This document shows positions 5,736 through 6,341 of a stretch of 6,341 nucleotides of DNA, in pieces (position 1 is the first letter of the stretch; every line of letters begins with the position of its first letter). The translations under genes and the position numbers were made by a program. Source of the stretch: Paracoccaceae bacterium. Lineage in GTDB: Bacteria; Pseudomonadota; Alphaproteobacteria; Rhodobacterales; Rhodobacteraceae. Location of the stretch: contig RFZH01000136.1 in assembly GCA_009920815.1 (NCBI GenBank), positions 1-6,341 on the forward strand, given 5' to 3'. The notes under the pieces are model-generated. The model was not told the DNA's origin. It made no database searches and worked only from the letters and a program-made list of their open reading frames with translations.

Positions 5736-6341
5736 TCACACCGAATTGATCAGTGTGCAATTCGCTCCAACTGAGATTTTTACTTTGTCGCCAGGTATGA
5801 GAAAGCGTTTCGGACTTCGGCTGCCACCAGTACCATCTGGCGAGCCCGTGGCGATGACGTCGCCGGGATACAATGTGAAGAGATTAGATGCATAGGCAAG
5901 TTGTTCGGCGACTGAAAAAATCATCTCGCGACCAAAGGCATGTTGCACCACCTCGTCATTCAAAGTGACGGTCAGTTCTAGATCCTGGGGCGGAGGCAGT
6001 TCATCGGCGGTTGTGATCCAAGGGCCCCAGGCGCCCGAACGGGCAAAATTCTTACCGGCATAGACCGAGTGCTTCTGCCAGTCGCGCACGGATCCGTCAT
6101 TGAAAGCGCTATAGCCAAGCACATGCGACATAGCTTGATCGGTGGTCACTCTCCGCGCGATCCGGCCTATGACGACGGCGATTTCGCCCTCGTAGTCGAA
6201 GCTACGTGCAGCTTCACCCGTCGGTCTCTCGAGCGCGTCTTCATGAGCAAGCATCGATTCGCGTTCTTTGCCAAAGAGGATTATATTTTCCGGATCTGGT
6301 GGTGCGACATTATCAACCGGGTAGGGCTTGCGATAATTCAT
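5736..6341 (-). CDS. Fumarylacetoacetate hydrolase family protein, N terminus outside the window
   Basis: The visible 201 residues are the catalytic core of the FAH family: metal-dependent hydrolases, isomerases and decarboxylases acting on 2-oxo or acylpyruvate-type acids, often in aromatic breakdown. Metal ligands are Glu51 and Glu53 in FDYEGEIAVVIG and Asp82 in GYSAFNDGSVRDWQ. Other family marks are GKNFARSGAWGPWI (96-109), LNDEVVQ (127-133), the PGDVIATGSPDGTG loop (159-172) and the LIPGDKVKI strand (181-189). The first visible Met sits in MNYRKPY at the window edge. In relatives this matches an internal G-x-NY motif, so it is probably not the true start and the gene likely continues past 6341 with an N-terminal extension. 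The exact reaction cannot be told. The gene is separated from the operon by the broken regulator, so a shared pathway is possible but unproven. Confidence 0.9.
   Translation of the reverse strand: MNYRKPYPVDNVAPPDPENIILFGKERESMLAHEDALERPTGEAARSFDYEGEIAVVIGRIARRVTTDQAMSHVLGYSAFNDGSVRDWQKHSVYAGKNFARSGAWGPWITTADELPPPQDLELTVTLNDEVVQHAFGREMIFSVAEQLAYASNLFTLYPGDVIATGSPDGTGGSRSPKRFLIPGDKVKISVGANCTLINSV

Overview
The window reads as a piece of an alphaproteobacterial chromosome. The strongest hint is a DmdA-type tetrahydrofolate-dependent demethylase, a family typical of marine Rhodobacterales, SAR11 and SAR116. The moderate G+C of the genes and the AT-rich spacers would suit a marine lineage, but the taxon is an inference and nothing here fixes it. 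Every gene I can support lies on the minus strand, so transcription runs from the high coordinates to the low ones.

Layout in the direction of transcription: (1) 6341-5736, the C-terminal part of a fumarylacetoacetate-hydrolase (FAH) family enzyme, cut by the window edge; (2) a 200-bp spacer; (3) 5535-4697, a LysR-type regulator split into two frames, with roughly 20-25 residues missing at the join, so probably a pseudogene; (4) a 153-bp AT-rich spacer with a possible promoter and an inverted repeat placed where a LysR-type operator would sit; (5) a tightly packed four-gene operon, 4543-231; (6) 230 bp with no supported gene.

The operon encodes an FMN-dependent 2-hydroxyacid dehydrogenase, a thiamine-diphosphate (ThDP) enzyme of the acetolactate synthase/benzoylformate decarboxylase superfamily, a short transthyretin/5-hydroxyisourate-hydrolase-like protein and the DmdA-type demethylase. 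All three junctions overlap (TAATG, ATGA, and an 8-nt overlap), so the genes are probably translationally coupled. The first two enzymes have the logic of the mandelate pathway: 2-hydroxyacid to 2-oxoacid to decarboxylated aldehyde. The last gene would move a methyl group to tetrahydrofolate. I do not know a described pathway with this set of four. A methylated 2-hydroxyacid, possibly a sulfonium or methoxy compound, is a reasonable but unproven substrate.

Three oddities cluster here. The first operon gene has no ATG, GTG or TTG at the expected N terminus, only an ATT behind a perfect AAGGAG. The hydroxyisourate-hydrolase-like protein lacks the family's C-terminal catalytic strand. The adjacent regulator is broken. 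Either the locus is starting to decay, or the operon has become constitutive and the short protein has a changed role.
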